Positions 11,434 through 24,115 of a DNA stretch of 64,000 nucleotides are shown here, in pieces (position 1 is the first letter of the stretch; every line of letters begins with the position of its first letter). Under the pieces are notes generated by a model. It searched no databases, was not told the DNA's origin, and saw only the letters and a list, made by a program, of their open reading frames with translations. Source of the DNA: Bryopsis sp. KO-2023. Lineage: Eukaryota > Chlorophyta > Ulvophyceae > Bryopsidales > Bryopsidaceae. The stretch is from assembly GCA_030272585.1 (NCBI GenBank), contig BSYQ01000001.1, positions 7,564,001 to 7,628,000 on the forward strand, in the 5' to 3' direction. The position numbers and the translations under genes were made by a program.

Positions 11434-12407
11434 ATGGCACACACCTTCAGCTTCTTTTTGTTGAATCCTGTAGAGGTATGTTTCGTTTTGGGTTTTTTTT
11501 TGGGGGTGGGGTTACGGTAGGTTCTTCAGCACATCGGACGCCATGAGAATATATCTAAGCTGAAGGAAGAAGTGTACAATGGAGACGTAGAGATGGGGGG
11601 GAAGGGTGGGTGGGCACTGGTTGTAATGGTGGATGGAAGCCGCATGGATTCTTGGTGATTGGTCTGTGATACTGTCAGACTGGGGTTTCGATGCTTACAT
11701 TATTAAAACATAGAGAGAGAGAGGAGTATTTCCAGTTCAGGAATATGGGACTTTTTCTTGCAGGAAACTTCAGCATAGCTGAAGCTTGGGTTTTTTCTCA
11801 AGTTTCTGAACAAATTTACACAGATGCCACAGGATTTCATTCACCCCATCGATGGACAAAAATCCATGCGGTATCTTCGAAGTGTCACGAGAAAAACACC
11901 TTCCATTTACCCCCCTTTCCAGAATTAAGAAAACGGTCAATTCGGTACGTTCATATTCGAACGCGCCCCTTTGGAATCGTTGTTTATCCGAGAAATCGTA
12001 GGTTTCTTAGACGAGCTGCCCTTCCTAATAGTTGCTGCGAAAACATGGCAATCCAACCCCTCCCACAGAGTGAAACATTTGGAGTGGGTGCTCTTGTGGA
12101 TATGAGGTCTGTGTTCAGAGAAATCGCTTGCCGACGTACAGGCCGCCTACGAAGAACCACAAACAAACAAAAATGGATACGAAAAAATCACACTCATTCG
12201 ACCTGCCCATTCGAAAACGGCATTTAAAAAAGCTAAAAAGCATCATTTACAAAATCCCCACCCACACTCTATTTCCCCTGCTGCAAACCTCACACCTTGA
12301 TACCTTGACTTCCCCTTCGTTTTCACAAAGAGTTTGAGAATTTCCCCAACTCCACTCAGCCCTTCTGAACGGTTTTTTTTTTTTTTTTCACTTTGTTCTT
12401 TTTTTGC
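11434..12407. other. Gap between convergent genes
   Basis: Contains 3' UTR sequence of the small gene and of the TRM11-like gene. Poly-T and G-rich tracts are present. An open plus-strand frame at 11691-12227 has no motif and no splice-supported extension, so I do not call a gene. Confidence 0.5.
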
Positions 12408-15126
12408 CTAGAAGTTTTTTCCTCTCAACCTTTCGATTCTTTTTCTTGGTGGGAAGGTCTCCTCCTTCCTGCTCGTGAAAATTGTTCCGTGAATTCCATC
12501 CACCGCCATTTTCGGTGCTCCTTGCTTTTGGTGATATTGTTCGACCAAATTGAAATCGTACTTCAGGATTTTTTTCATGGTGACTAATCGGCGGCTGTAC
12601 TTAGAGTTCAATATTTGGATGCTGCTGTATCGCACTTCCATCATTGGATGTTGGGGGACTCCATCCACTGATGCGGTCTCTGGTGTCGTCGGCACAAAAT
12701 ATACCAATCTTCCACCTACAGTTTAAAAATAAACGAAACAGAAAATCGAAAATTCTGAAAGGAAAATCGCACCGAGCGAAAGAACCAAGAATAAGAACAG
12801 CAAATTTCTAGCGGCAAATTCGACATCCCACTCCTGAGCATTCTCATCATGTCCATGGATGCCCGGTATATCGTCAAAAAAAAGTTTTCATTAAGTCTTA
12901 CCGATTTTGAGCATTTTTGCAGCCAGGTCCAGCAAATCTCTACAGCATTCCCCAACACTGTATATTTCCGTCTTTGATATGTGCGAATCTCTATCCGTGA
13001 TTTCAATGTCTCGTTTCGATAATTTTCGGGCACCTGCTCGGACTCCATAAGGAGGGTCGCATATCAGAGCATCAAATATCTTGGCAGCAAGAAAAAAACA
13101 AAAAAAAAACACATGAAGTCAGCCATGATGCGAGAAGATCAGTGCTTACCGTAAAACAATGCTAATATTTCCACCATTACTTTTCCAGAATGAGCAAAAA
13201 AAAACCAACAAACCACCCAAACGAATCCATTTCATTTCTTCACTTCATCACGACCCAGAAACTGAAGGAGGGGGGGGTTTCCTTCGTCTTTCTTTTCCCT
13301 CCGAACAAGAAAAACAGTTTTCCCCACATCATGCCAGCAGCGAAAAAGAAACAGCGATGCCCTCCCCATTCCATTTCACAACCCCCCCCCCAAATAAAAA
13401 CCTGAACACGACGGCATTTCTGAGAAGCATAATTTTCCCACCTCCTCTGCATTTCCCCTGAATGGCAGACGATTGACATCACAAATCACGACTCCCAGTG
13501 GGGACTTCAGCCCATACTCAGCAAAATTGCTCCATATGTTGTGTTTGCCCCCGGAGGCATCGAGCTTTCCGTAGCGGATCAATTTGTAGTCTATGTCTGT
13601 CCCCATCGTGTAAGCTCCGTGATGGGCAGCTGCAATAAGAACGCTCCCCGTTCCAAGGAATGGGTCGAACGTAAAACTACCTTTCTTCACCTGAAAGGAG
13701 TTCATTTCATTTCAATTCAATTCATCGATTGACAGCAAGATTCAATATGCTAAGCTAAGAACGATGTAATGTCTGACATGGGATGGAGATTTCTCATACT
13801 GAAAACAGCCTCAACAGGTATTACATTTTGCGAAGATCGAAGGGTGTTGGTCCAGGTAACACCTTGCTAAAATGCTGTTTTGGTTTTCACCAACTCTAGC
13901 TGGAAATTGAATCGGACATTCACCTGAGCTTGGTTGCACATGTGAAAGGCCATTTCTGCATCCATGCTGGTCGGTCCCAAAAAGCCTCGTTTCGAAAGAG
14001 CGAAATCTTGAACGATGCTTCTGTCTGACATGGCCACTTCTCGACAGAAGTACATACGGTAGGGGATCTACCATCAGCACGAACACACAACAATGGTCAA
14101 GCTATTTTCCAATGGTTCTTTCTGGCATTTCTGGTAAAACAAAAACAGGGCAAAAGCACGAAGGGAAAACAGGGCAGGGGAAATGGGAGTGAATGATTGA
14201 ACTCACAAAAGCACTGCCCAACGATGCGAAGACTTAGCAGCTTGCGTTTCATTGGAATATCCTCCGCTCTTACATCTGATGGCAATCCTGGGTTGCTGGC
14301 ATCGCTCACAAGGAGCCAAAACGTGACGTCTGGAGTTTTGATGTTTGCTTTCCCCTGAAACAAATTTAAAAAAACCATACAGAGATCCTCATCAACCGCT
14401 CTGCGAATTGAACTCATCTTCAGCAACCCCCCGCTGGCAAAAAGGGAATGCCATGCACCGTATCAACTGAGCGCAACTGGAGCGAATATCAACAACAGAA
14501 CGAAGCCCGGAGCGCACCTGCATTGGGACGAAATCCAATCGATCCATTATCTTGATTTTCTCCTCTTGAGGGCATTTCTTGCCATACATATCCACCATGA
14601 TCTTGTAAGTCACATGCTCTCGAAGGAAAGGCTCCTTTCTGTCCTCCGGAAACGAGGAGATCGACTCTTCAAGCTCTTCCCAAGTTTCACCCTCCCCCCA
14701 CACTTCGAAGAAACCCTTCACAAATATCAAAAAGAAAACAAATTCATCCTTCTACGGTTTCCATTTCGACATCCATGGGAATGTCCCCAATTGAATCACA
14801 TCAGCAGCGAATCGACAGAAATTCAATGCTTTTGGGGGGGGGGTTGGTGATCTCCTGGTGCAACTCACTCTCGCCATCAAGGTTCTTTTCGCCACTTGTT
14901 CGGCCGCCTCCGCCGACGGTAAGTGGACGTACCAAAAGGGGGACTGGTAGTTCCCTCCATAAGGCAAGCTCCACGCCAGCTCGCTCCCACACCCCGCTAA
15001 CTCGGCCGCCGACTCCACGTCGGGTATCCGAAAGTCCAGCCATCGATGCAAAAAGTAGCAAAGATACTCGTTTTCTTGGGGCGGAGTGGCGAGTCTCAGC
15101 CCGCCGATCACGACGTCCTCCAGCAT
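12408..15126 (-). CDS. TRM11: tRNA (guanine-10-N2)-methyltransferase, TRM11 family
   Basis: Catalytic subunit of the enzyme that methylates G10 of tRNA, working with TRM112. Exons are 14869-15126, 14518-14715, 14223-14354 (3' end uncertain), 13924-14067, 13442-13690, 12902-13079 and 12408-12715, giving about 488 residues. An N-terminal THUMP-like region (FEVWGEGETWEELEESISSF and ANIKTPDVTF) precedes the Rossmann methyltransferase. Motifs include GPTSMDAEMAF, the SAM-binding FDPFLGTGSVLIAAAHHGA, the acidic TDIDYKL and the catalytic CDPPYGVRAG. The C-terminal exon has the SRRLVTMKK block typical of TRM11. Exon 3 is ambiguous: a strong GTGAGT donor at 14206 breaks frame, whereas a GTTGGG donor at 14222 keeps it. 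The remaining junctions are phase-consistent. Confidence 0.9.
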
Positions 15127-15944
15127 TGTGGCGAAAGGAATGGAACAAGCGAAATGATGGGAATTTGTCAAGCAAGGGGGGATTTAGGTTTCACCAAGCA
15201 AGCACATTTGCTGCAACCACCCAATGTTCATGAAGCCTGCACAATCCCAAACATCATTCACAAATCAGAAACATAGAGCATCAACTAGGAATGCCTCAAG
15301 CAGGCTGGGTCTTGCACCCCAGCAAACATTCCCTCCTGGTGGTGCATTCCCTGGTGGGAGACATTACACATGTGGCGGTGGTTGTTGGGGTTGTGTTGAT
15401 CAATCAGACTGACGATCTGAACGACTGTGGTGCCACCTATTGGGCAGGTGGGGGTCGTGCGATTCGTTCGAGCATGTGTGTGCATCTCGCCTGGTGCTGC
15501 AACAGGGTGCCCAGCAAGCGCGCAGGACTGACGACATGGGGAGAAAGGGTCGATATGAGCGCATGGGGGATGAGAGAGGTCTCAGGGGCTGGTTCGGACT
15601 ATGAACTTAGGAACGAAGGGTGCAGGAAAGGGCCCAAGGGCTTGATTAGTTAAGGAGTTTGGAAACATCTGCCGATATCTCGGAACTTTGTGTTTGATTC
15701 TGTGTGAGTGCCTGGGTGATTGTTCGCCTGTGTGGCGAGTGTCTCCTGCCCGTCGCTCCAAAGAACCTACCCCGAGCACCACTTCACTCAACGCACCGTC
15801 AGACCCCTTCGACAGCATCAGTTCAATAATCAATCCTCACATCCTCGTCACAGAGAGATGCTGCTCTCGCTTCGGCCGGGGGTGTTCGGTTTGGTTGAGT
15901 TGTTCGTTCGTGAAAACGGTGTAAACCTTCCATGTTGGTGAATC
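15127..15944. other. Divergent intergenic region
   Basis: Separates the leftward TRM11 gene from the rightward four-TM gene and must hold both promoters. A dispersed repeat copy lies at about 15365-15405. Open frames here have no motif. Confidence 0.5.
15365..15405 (+). repeat. Dispersed repeat, copy 1
   Basis: A stretch containing GGTGGTTGTTGG followed by TGTTGATCAATCAG recurs, with a few mismatches, on the minus strand at about 23750-23790. Both copies lie outside genes, so this looks like an interspersed repeat family. Confidence 0.55.
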
Positions 15945-17075
15945 ATGAATAAGTCACGATCCACTGTTCAAACAAACGCACGCATCCTCCACACGCAAAC
16001 AAAATTTTGGGAAGAAGTGCTGCGGCAGCCAACCACGTGCGAGCCTGACAAACGTGCAAGTCGTACCAGGCCACCTCGGGCGCCAAGAATTGGGGTTGTC
16101 ACACAGCGTTATATGAGTCGTCAGTCTGAGAATGGGATGGGCTCCAAAGAGCGTCCATGGGTGGGCATGCGAAACTCGCACCCTGGAAAGCCGCCTCCAC
16201 CACCACCAGTGCAAGGGCCCGTACGTCAGCTGAGCTCGGTTTCCCTGTCTGGTGGATTCGCGGCAGCAGGAGGAGAAGGTTTCCTGCCTCGCGTTCCACA
16301 AGGCCAGCACGTGCAACGATATCCCTCCTGCCCGTCGCTCTCGTCGCCGGCATTCCCCTCTGGAAGTGGTTACCCCGGCAATATACAGCACCCACCTTCC
16401 CAACCGCTCCCGCTGCCACCACGGGAAACGCTCTCCGCCAAGAAGCCTTGGACGTTCAACCAAGTGCTGAACGTCGTCAGCGCGTTCGTGCTGGTCGTGA
16501 ATATCGTGCTGGCGATTTGGTTCCCGCACTTTCAGCGTGGGGCGGTTCTGTCTTTGCTTGTCGGCCCAGTGGCGATCGCCGTCGCTTGGTTTGCGGTTAC
16601 GCTGGAGTGGTGGGACTGTGTGGATAGTGGCAACAGGAACAAGACGTTACTGGCGGGCTTGGCTGCTGGGCTCGACGTCGTGGGGGTGGTTGCGCTGGTT
16701 CTTTCCATTTTCACGGCAGACTGTGGTGACGACCCAAGCGACGATTGTAATCGTGACGTCCGAATTGGAGGAGTGATCGTTTTCATTTCTTCGGCTGGAA
16801 TGCTTTTTCACGGCATTCTGTGCGTGAAACTGATCGTCGCCTCGAATTGGGCAAATGCAGATGCCCCCGTGGAAGATCCGAGCGCGAGTAGCAACTACCC
16901 GGTGCGAAGCCTGTCCAATGGGACTGACCTGGAAAGGGCTGCTTCAGGGAGCATGCAAATGTATGGTGGGGCCAGAAGCTTCACCATGGCTCCGGTGCCT
17001 GTGTTTGCTCACATAAAGCAAATGGGTTCTTTCGTGGGGCCGGTGCAAATGAGGCCTCCCCCACAGAGGAGATGA
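15945..17075 (+). CDS. Four-TM membrane protein with proline-rich N terminus
   Basis: A single-exon frame of 376 residues. Alternatively translation starts at Met57 (16113), just before SRQSENGMG, which would give 320 residues. The first 170 residues are low in structure, rich in Pro, Ser and Gly, with a PPPPPP run. Four hydrophobic segments follow: FNQVLNVVSAFVLVVNIVLA, GAVLSLLVGPVAIAVAWFAV, LLAGLAAGLDVVGVVALVLS and GGVIVFISSAGMLFHGILCV. The loop between TM3 and TM4 has Cys-rich DCGDDPSDDC, which could form a disulphide. The C-terminal tail is again Pro/Ser-rich. The fold is MARVEL or tetraspan-like in outline, but I recognise no family. Codon usage and GC agree with neighbouring genes, so I believe it is real. 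Confidence 0.7.
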   Translation: MNKSRSTVQTNARILHTQTKFWEEVLRQPTTCEPDKRASRTRPPRAPRIGVVTQRYMSRQSENGMGSKERPWVGMRNSHPGKPPPPPPVQGPVRQLSSVSLSGGFAAAGGEGFLPRVPQGQHVQRYPSCPSLSSPAFPSGSGYPGNIQHPPSQPLPLPPRETLSAKKPWTFNQVLNVVSAFVLVVNIVLAIWFPHFQRGAVLSLLVGPVAIAVAWFAVTLEWWDCVDSGNRNKTLLAGLAAGLDVVGVVALVLSIFTADCGDDPSDDCNRDVRIGGVIVFISSAGMLFHGILCVKLIVASNWANADAPVEDPSASSNYPVRSLSNGTDLERAASGSMQMYGGARSFTMAPVPVFAHIKQMGSFVGPVQMRPPPQRR

Positions 17076-18572
17076 GATGGAAGCTGTTGTTTTTTTATCA
17101 GAATGCAATGATGTGGGCTCATGCAGTTTTGCAGTTTTGCTCGGTGTAGAGGGAAAAAAATGAAGAAGAAAAGAAAAAACTGAGTAGAAGAAATTTTTCC
17201 TACTTGATGCTCCACTTCTCGAAAAATTCAAGGTCACCCTTATGGAAGATTAAAAAAAAAAAAGTTTTATTTCTTTCGTCTGTAGATTTGATCCTAAAAA
17301 ATTTCACTTCTCGAGTGCAATCGAAAAACGCTTTTTCGATTGCCATATCTCGGCAGTGTGCAGTTTCATAGGATTTGAAAGGAAAATTATTGGGGGAGGG
17401 GGAGGGGGGGGGCAGTTACAGCGATTCTTTAAGGGTTTTTAGTCTGAGATATTTGTTTCTTGTTTTTTTGTATTATTTTCTGATGTTTTTTTTTGTTTTT
17501 TTTTTCCTTGGAAAAGAAAAGTTACGAGCACCAGGATTTCGTCGGTCAGCTGGGTTTAAAGAGAGAGAAAAAAAAGTGTTTGTATCGGATGGCATAGATA
17601 TTTGACAGAGTAGATCATAGCATAGTTAAAAAAGAAAAAAAAAAAACAGGCTGCAAAACAAGAAAAAAAAAAGATGGTTCGTTTTTCTTGGAGTTGTGGG
17701 AATGGGGTGAAAAACGATAGGAAGAAGAAAGAAAATACATCCCCTACTGAAAACCCCAAATCAGAGGTAGCAATTTTTTTTAAAGGGGGAGGGGTCGGTG
17801 TCATTTTTCAAAACAGCATCAAGATTGTCAATTATGCATGCATGGGTGCGTAATGATCATAGGAATTTGAAGTTTCATGTGGGAGCTATTTCGAGGCAGG
17901 CAAGTTTGGGTTGGAAAATGTGCAAGGATTTCAAACTGATAGTGGGGTGAGTCTGCTCGATTGCCGGTGGAGTATCGTTTTTGGGGGAGGGGCTATCATC
18001 CTTTTGAGTTAGGGAACGAACGAATGAGTGGAGGTGCACTGACAACCTGGAGGGATGTCCCAGCATGTCCTAGCATGTATGTCTTGCCGAGGGAGGAAAG
18101 CGGGAGTGGGGGGGGGGGAAACAGTTAGTATCGCTGACACTGGCATGGTTGAGGGTGGGCTTTCATAGCAAAGGGGGAGAGTCCTGCATGGTGCCACTTG
18201 ATTTTCATAAATGTTTTGTCTGTGTCCCCAGAAACTGTGGTGTTCACCCAGGGCTGTTGATCGATCGAATGCATCTCCACTGAAACTTACCATGGCTTTT
18301 CTTTTTTCTTTTTGTCAACTTGTAGAGCACCAGCATTGTTTCATTGAAGGAGTCATAACAATTTCCAGCAATTGCTGAGATACTCTTGCAAGAAATTGGT
18401 TCGACAATCGTTCCAAAATATGGGGGGGGGGTTGGGGGGTCGATTTTTCTTGCACGATTGAGTGAACCCGTCCAGCGGACGCGGAAGATTAGCGCGAGCT
18501 GTACTGGATTGCACCGTACGGCACAGTCTTACACTTGCCCGTTTCGTTTTGGTTTGCGTATGCGTCAGCCAC
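17076..18572. other. Non-coding gap
   Basis: Begins with the 3' flank of the four-TM gene. Long T, A and G runs (for example 17396-17412 and 18110-18118) dominate. No exon-like frame is seen until the LETM1 start. Confidence 0.55.
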
Positions 18573-21500
18573 ATGGCGTTGCGTCGAGCTGCTGCTAGGG
18601 GCGTCGGATTGTCTCGAACCTCGGTCGGATATTGGGAAACGTGTTTCGAAGCGGGAGGAGCGGCGCTGAAGGGGATAGACGAGAAGGAATCTTCCACGCC
18701 AGGCAATGACGAGCGCAGGCTGTTTCGGGGCGCTCGCGAGATCTCGGGATCTCTTTCTCGGGATCTGCGGACGTCGACCGTGATATTCGATACCTATGCT
18801 CGGATTCCAAGCTGCAGCAGTTTTGCTTTCTATTCTGCTTGGCCAGCGTCGCGATTTTCCGTCCACTCGCTGGCGAGTTTGCGTCGATTTTCCGCTCAGC
18901 CCCAGCCCGTCGAGGACGTGAAAAACTCCACTGGAAATGGGGATGAGAATAGGGAAGGAGGCGTGGAAGCTTCGGGGAAAGACCCCCCTTCGCCAGAGGA
19001 TGTCGACAAGGCTGTGGACAACTATGACAAACTGCTGGAAAAGATGCAGCAGCTTTCCTATCCCCCAACTTATCAGCCGTGGAGCCAAAAAATCGCCCAG
19101 GGGATAAAAACTATTTTTTGGTTCATCATCGGGCTTCCCAAAATGATTGCCTCGGGTGCGGCTGCTCCTTTTAGAAAAGGATGGTGGGGCGAACAATGGA
19201 AGCATATCAAAGAGGGAGGCCAGCACTACTGGGTAAGCAACAACAAGGATGCTCGAACAACCTCCACCTGGTTCAGAAAAAAAAACACCGATCGGTGATA
19301 TCGATCGAGTGTTTGAAACTTAAGAATTAACTTGATTTAAAAGAAAGGGAGATTCTTCGGGAATAGATGGGAGGATTGGCAGCTGCAATCGTGGCTGTGT
19401 TGCTCTGTTTGCAAGCCAAAAATTGATGGATGTGAGGAAATGGTCCAGGTGGGTGCCAAGCTTCTTGGAGCGGATGTTCGAATCGCGTCTCGCCTGATGC
19501 TGAAGACAGCGTCTGGAAAGGAGCTCTCGAGGTACCTTGAGTGCTTTCGATCGCCTTGTGTGGGACATATGACGAGTTTCGCTGTGAGTGAAATCTCTGT
19601 GAAGGAAACATCCCGATTCCACGCTTTTCCCCCCCAACCATTCCATTAGCTGATCGACGACCAGAAAAAGAAAACGCAAAAGAAAACAAGTTGCTTTATT
19701 TCTTCTTTCTTTCTTTTCCCCCCTCGATCGGTTGATCGCCTTGTGTAGGGAGGATATCATAAAGCATGGATAAAAAGGGGGGGGTTCCCAGTTGATAGAT
19801 TGTATTACCAGCAGGTATCGGAATCTTTTTTGCGTTCTTAAAGCTATGGGCAAGAAGGTAATGATGGATTTTTTTGTGTTTTTTTTTGCAGGCGTGAGCA
19901 CAGACAGCTAACAAGGACTGTGTCTGACATCTTTCGTCTCGTGCCGATGATTATCTTTTTGGTGCGACCACCTAGCTCCTATTTGGAATTCCGTTGCCCA
20001 AAATCAAGTGGGGTGTTGGCACTATTTTCTTGCCAAAAACTCCGCATAAATTCAGCAGCTTGTGACAATATATATTAAAAAGAATAAATATATTTCTATA
20101 TATATGTGTGTGTCAAATCATGGATGCGTCTGCTGTCTGAGCAAGCAAGGTTTGGGGCTGTCGAGATTCAAATAGAATTTCAACGATTAGTAATGTGTGT
20201 TTTTTCTTCCCAGGTGGTACCTTTTTTGGAATTTTTGCTACCGGTTGTTCTCAAACTCTTTCCCAAAATGCTGCCTTCGACTTTCGAAGACAAGCTGAAG
20301 CAGCAGGAAGAACTCAAAAAGCGACTGGCCGTGAAGTTGGAGGTGGCCAGGTTCTTGCAAGACACTGTTGCAGTCATGGCCAGGGACCTGAAAAAGAAGA
20401 GAACTGGAGAAACCCAGGCATCGGCAGCCGAGCTCTACCAATTCATGAAAGAGGTGCATGCATTGTTGTTTCGAAACTTCCACTGGCAGAGAGCACCTGA
20501 TTTCGATTTTGGGTGGAGATTTCTGGTCGTAATCAAGTGTCTGGAATTTTGGCTTTTTCTTTTTGCTTTTTTTGTTGTTTCCTTGAAAGCATATAGCTAG
20601 AGAACATATCCTGACTACCTGGTCAAATCTTGAAGGGATTTGTTTTGGAGTTTGCTCGTTCGGAGGTTTAGTTGCCCGGTTGTGGTGAGAATGACTCTTG
20701 AAGCTTTGTTTTGGGTATGGCCAGATTCGTGGAGGGAAGCCTGTGGACAGCACCGATATCATTCGCTTCGCTCAACTGTTCAACGACGAAATGACGCTGG
20801 ACAATTTGGAGCGGGTCCAGCTCGTCAGCATGTGCCAAGTAGGAAACTCTACTTTCTGTGAAACGGAAATTTGGGCTTTTTTCAACATTTTGGGGGGTTT
20901 GGGAGGGTGTAGGGAGACTTTCAAAAATGAAGTTTGCTCTCAAATTATCTCTGGTACATGCAAAACGACAGCACCCATTGCTGGAGTGCACGCTCCCAGG
21001 TGTCCCGTCTTTTCTTTCAAAAGATTCTTTCCTCGAGCAAATAAAAAAACAGAATTTGTAAGAATCGTGAAGATGGGGGTTTCATTTTTACCGATAGGGG
21101 GAACTGCTTGTTTAGTTTGTAGGGTTGTCTCCATTTGGAACAGACAACTTCCTGAGAACCCGGTTGAGAGCGCATTTGGGAGGCATTAAGCGAGACGATA
21201 GAGACATCCGATCAGAAGGAATCGAAAGCATGACGTTGGAGGAACTGAAGCAAGCTTGCAGAGCCAGGGGTATGCGGACCCCATATGGGGAGGGTGCCAG
21301 GCAATTCATGGAGAGGCAAATGGAAGAATGGCTGGAGCACAGTCTCGACAGGTAAACCCCTCATTCTAACAAAACTTGGAGAAATGCAGACAATTGGAAG
21401 GGGTTTGGATGTTATCAATTCTTGGTGCTTTCATGGAGTGATCGTAGTGAGGGAGGTACGCACAGGTTTGATTTGAAGGAGCTATCCTCTCTTTCGACTC

Positions 21501-23208
21501 TAGTGTTTTGCTTTTTTTTTGCCCAGGGCGCTCCCCTCGTCGCTGCTGCTCCTTTCTCGAGCGTTCACCGTCACTCTGCCGACCCAGGATCAAAAGAAGA
21601 AGAAACAGATTCAATTGGACAACATCAAACAGACGCTTTCCACTCTGCCTCCCGAAACTTTCTTGACGGAGGGCGATGTGGAAGACAACAAATCCAAGCT
21701 GGAATATCTCAAGAGGGAGGAAAAACTCATCCAAGAGGAGGCCGAGGCACGGCGAGCGGAGGAATTGAAAGTGGAGGAGGAGGTGGTACCCGAGGTAGGG
21801 ATCTTGCTCTTAAACCATTGAGTGGGCTGGTGGGGTCAGCCCTCAAGTTGAGAATTTCGAACGCACAGTTTCCACCCAACGTGCTGTTTGGAAATACATG
21901 GAGGGTGCTTTTATAATGATGATATTCGGGAGTCTTTTGCTTCGTTCTGGATATCATGCACCCAGCTTGGAGTTTTTTGCCCATCGTCTGACTGGTGGGT
22001 GGGGTGTTTCAGAGCACAGCAACTGCACAAGAGATGGCGGCATCCACGACAGCTGCCACTATTTTCCAAGCTGCAGAGGCTCAGCTGTTGAAAGATGCTT
22101 TGGATGAGTCAGACGAAGAGAGGGCCTTGAAGCTGGCAGCGACAAGAGAGGCAAAACTCAAGAAGGTGATCGAAATTCCGGGAACCCTGAGGAATAGCTC
22201 GAATATCAGTCCGACGCAAACTTGCTACCTGAAAAAAACACGAGTGGAGGGGAATCAAAATGTGGTCAAAATTTCCTTTATACTCTGTGGATGGCCACTT
22301 TTGAAGGAGGTCTGACATGTGGGGGTGGGGTTGCATTGATCGCAGGTCCTCAGTGCATTGACAGTGTTGGCATCAACGTCGGGTGTTTCGAACGAGCGCT
22401 CCAAATTCATGGAGCTGGTGAAAAGAGAGGTGGATCGAATCCAAGAGGAGATGGCACAGAAGGGTGGTGCATCTCTGCGCTTTACCGGGGGTAGAATGGA
22501 GGCTTGGCGGCCAGCAGAAATGGAGGCTATTCCTGGGGAGCACGTCTCCAAGAGATTGTCGGACCGGGTGTCCGTGTTCTTGCACAGCATTGAGAAGGAG
22601 ATGGACGACGTGGATGTGCAAATTGGAGAGCACCTGCATCTTATTGATCTTGATGGGGATGGAATGGTAAGAGGGGCAACACCGTGATAACTTCTTGGGA
22701 AATGTACCGTCAGTTGAAAACGAATGGAAGGGCAGTTTTAGCCGAAAGGAAGGACAGTTTTAGCCGTTCAGAAAATAATATTTCAAAAGAGAACAAATGA
22801 AGCGAAAGACATAGAGAAAAAACAAAACCATTTGGGGTGGGGAACCCCGAACCGGCTATTATTAAGGTCAAAAGCGTTACTGGTAATTTTTTGTGACATT
22901 TCAGCTGGGTTTCGTAATGCCCCATGTGAGTAATGTGAGTTTGTTTCAGTTTCTCCAGAAAACAAGGTTCTTGTAGTTCTGGAAGTGATTTGTCTGACTT
23001 GGTTGTCATTTCAATTCAGATTTCACGGGAGGAACTCAAGACTGCATTGGGCTTTTTGAAAGAGCAACTGGGCGGCCCAGAACTGAACCACCTCCTCGAG
23101 GAGCTATGCAACGCTACCGAGAAAGACTCTCAAATCAATGTCAAGGAGCTCATGGCGATTGCCAATGAGCGACTCGAAACAACGAAGCCGGAGGGCACTT
23201 CGTCTTGA
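18573..23208 (+). CDS. LETM1: LETM1-family mitochondrial cation/proton exchanger
   Basis: Ten exons: 18573-19232, 19449-19531, 19892-19961, 20214-20453, 20725-20838, 21116-21351, 21527-21794, 22013-22165, 22346-22666 and 23020-23208. They sum to 778 codons with all phases matching. LETM1 sits in the inner mitochondrial membrane and supports K+/H+ or Ca2+/H+ exchange and volume control. The start ATG in GCCACATGG is chosen because it begins an Arg-rich presequence ([20 protein letters not shown]). The TM and adjacent LETM1 core are clear ([37 protein letters not shown]). The ribosome-binding-like part follows ([34 protein letters not shown]). Acidic coiled coils come next. A canonical EF-hand loop, DLDGDGMISREE, is split by the last intron after Met. 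The frame upstream of 18573 is open but probably 5' UTR. Confidence 0.95.
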
Positions 23209-23829
23209 TTATGATGATGACATTCCTTTGTGGATTGATTTTTTTGGGGGGGGAAGGGGGAGTGTTATTGGTGGCACTCAATATTTTGGTACTGTGCTAT
23301 TTGTAGATATGTGGGTTTAACAATGATTCTTTCCGACCTGATGAGGTTGTGCCCCACGTAGGAAAATGTAAGTTATTGAGAATATGGTCTCCAGAAATAG
23401 CACCAGTCCGTCTGTCTGTACAAAATGGTCGATAGAATTTACTTTTGCACAAATTATTGGGGTGGCTTTTTGGAAATGTGATGATATCCAAGTTAACAAT
23501 GAGAAGATGGTGAAGGTATCCACTCGACATTCACACCATGTCTCAGTTTTGCTTGGGGTAATTGGTATGCTGCACAATGTTGGACATCAGTGGCAAGGAA
23601 CTGGACCTGTTCGCATTCAAATCTGTTGGTAGACCAATCACCGTTAGTAACAGCAATCCTCCGGTTGGGTCTAGTCACCAACAGAGATGTCCGACGACGA
23701 CAACAACAACAACAACAATAATTACAGAGATGTCCGAATCGGCGGACGCGCGCCTGATTGATCAACATAACTCCAACAACCACCCCACGTGGAGGACTCT
23801 CAATCACAGGACGTCTTTCAGTTGTACTT

Positions 23830-24115
23830 CTCGCAGACGGTTAGGATGCGAGATTCGTATTTAGCAGTCCAGGTTCAAAGCCAATTAGTTCCGGTGGCCC
23901 CCGCCGCACCCTCTCGAGTCAACAAACCGTTTCTGACCCTGTGTTTCTGGTGCCATAGAAACACAGGGACCCCCGACCATGGAGCCTCAAGACGCTGCCA
24001 CTAGGGCTGCAAAAAAGGCGCGTGGGAGACTAAGGCCGGGGACCTCCTCGTGGTGTCTCCCGGGCAACTGTCCCTGCTAGTTTATACTGGCAGGGACAGG
24101 CTGACACCCGGCCAT
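23830..24115 (+). repeat. Possible tRNA-derived SINE-like repeat with hairpins
   Basis: GGTTCAAAGCC near 23868 fits the RNA polymerase III B-box consensus, with a loose A-box candidate (GGTTAGGATGCG) about 30 bp upstream. Downstream are a perfect 12-bp inverted repeat (23937-23948 with 23957-23968, CCCTGTGTTTCT) and a perfect 10-bp one (24068-24077 with 24090-24099, CTGTCCCTGC). The GC content is higher than the surroundings. A second copy would be needed to prove a SINE. Confidence 0.35.

Noticed and set aside
16157-16627. Overlapping alternative frame in the four-TM gene
   Set aside because: It has no hydrophobic periodicity and an Arg-rich shadow composition. The 15945 frame has four clear TM segments.
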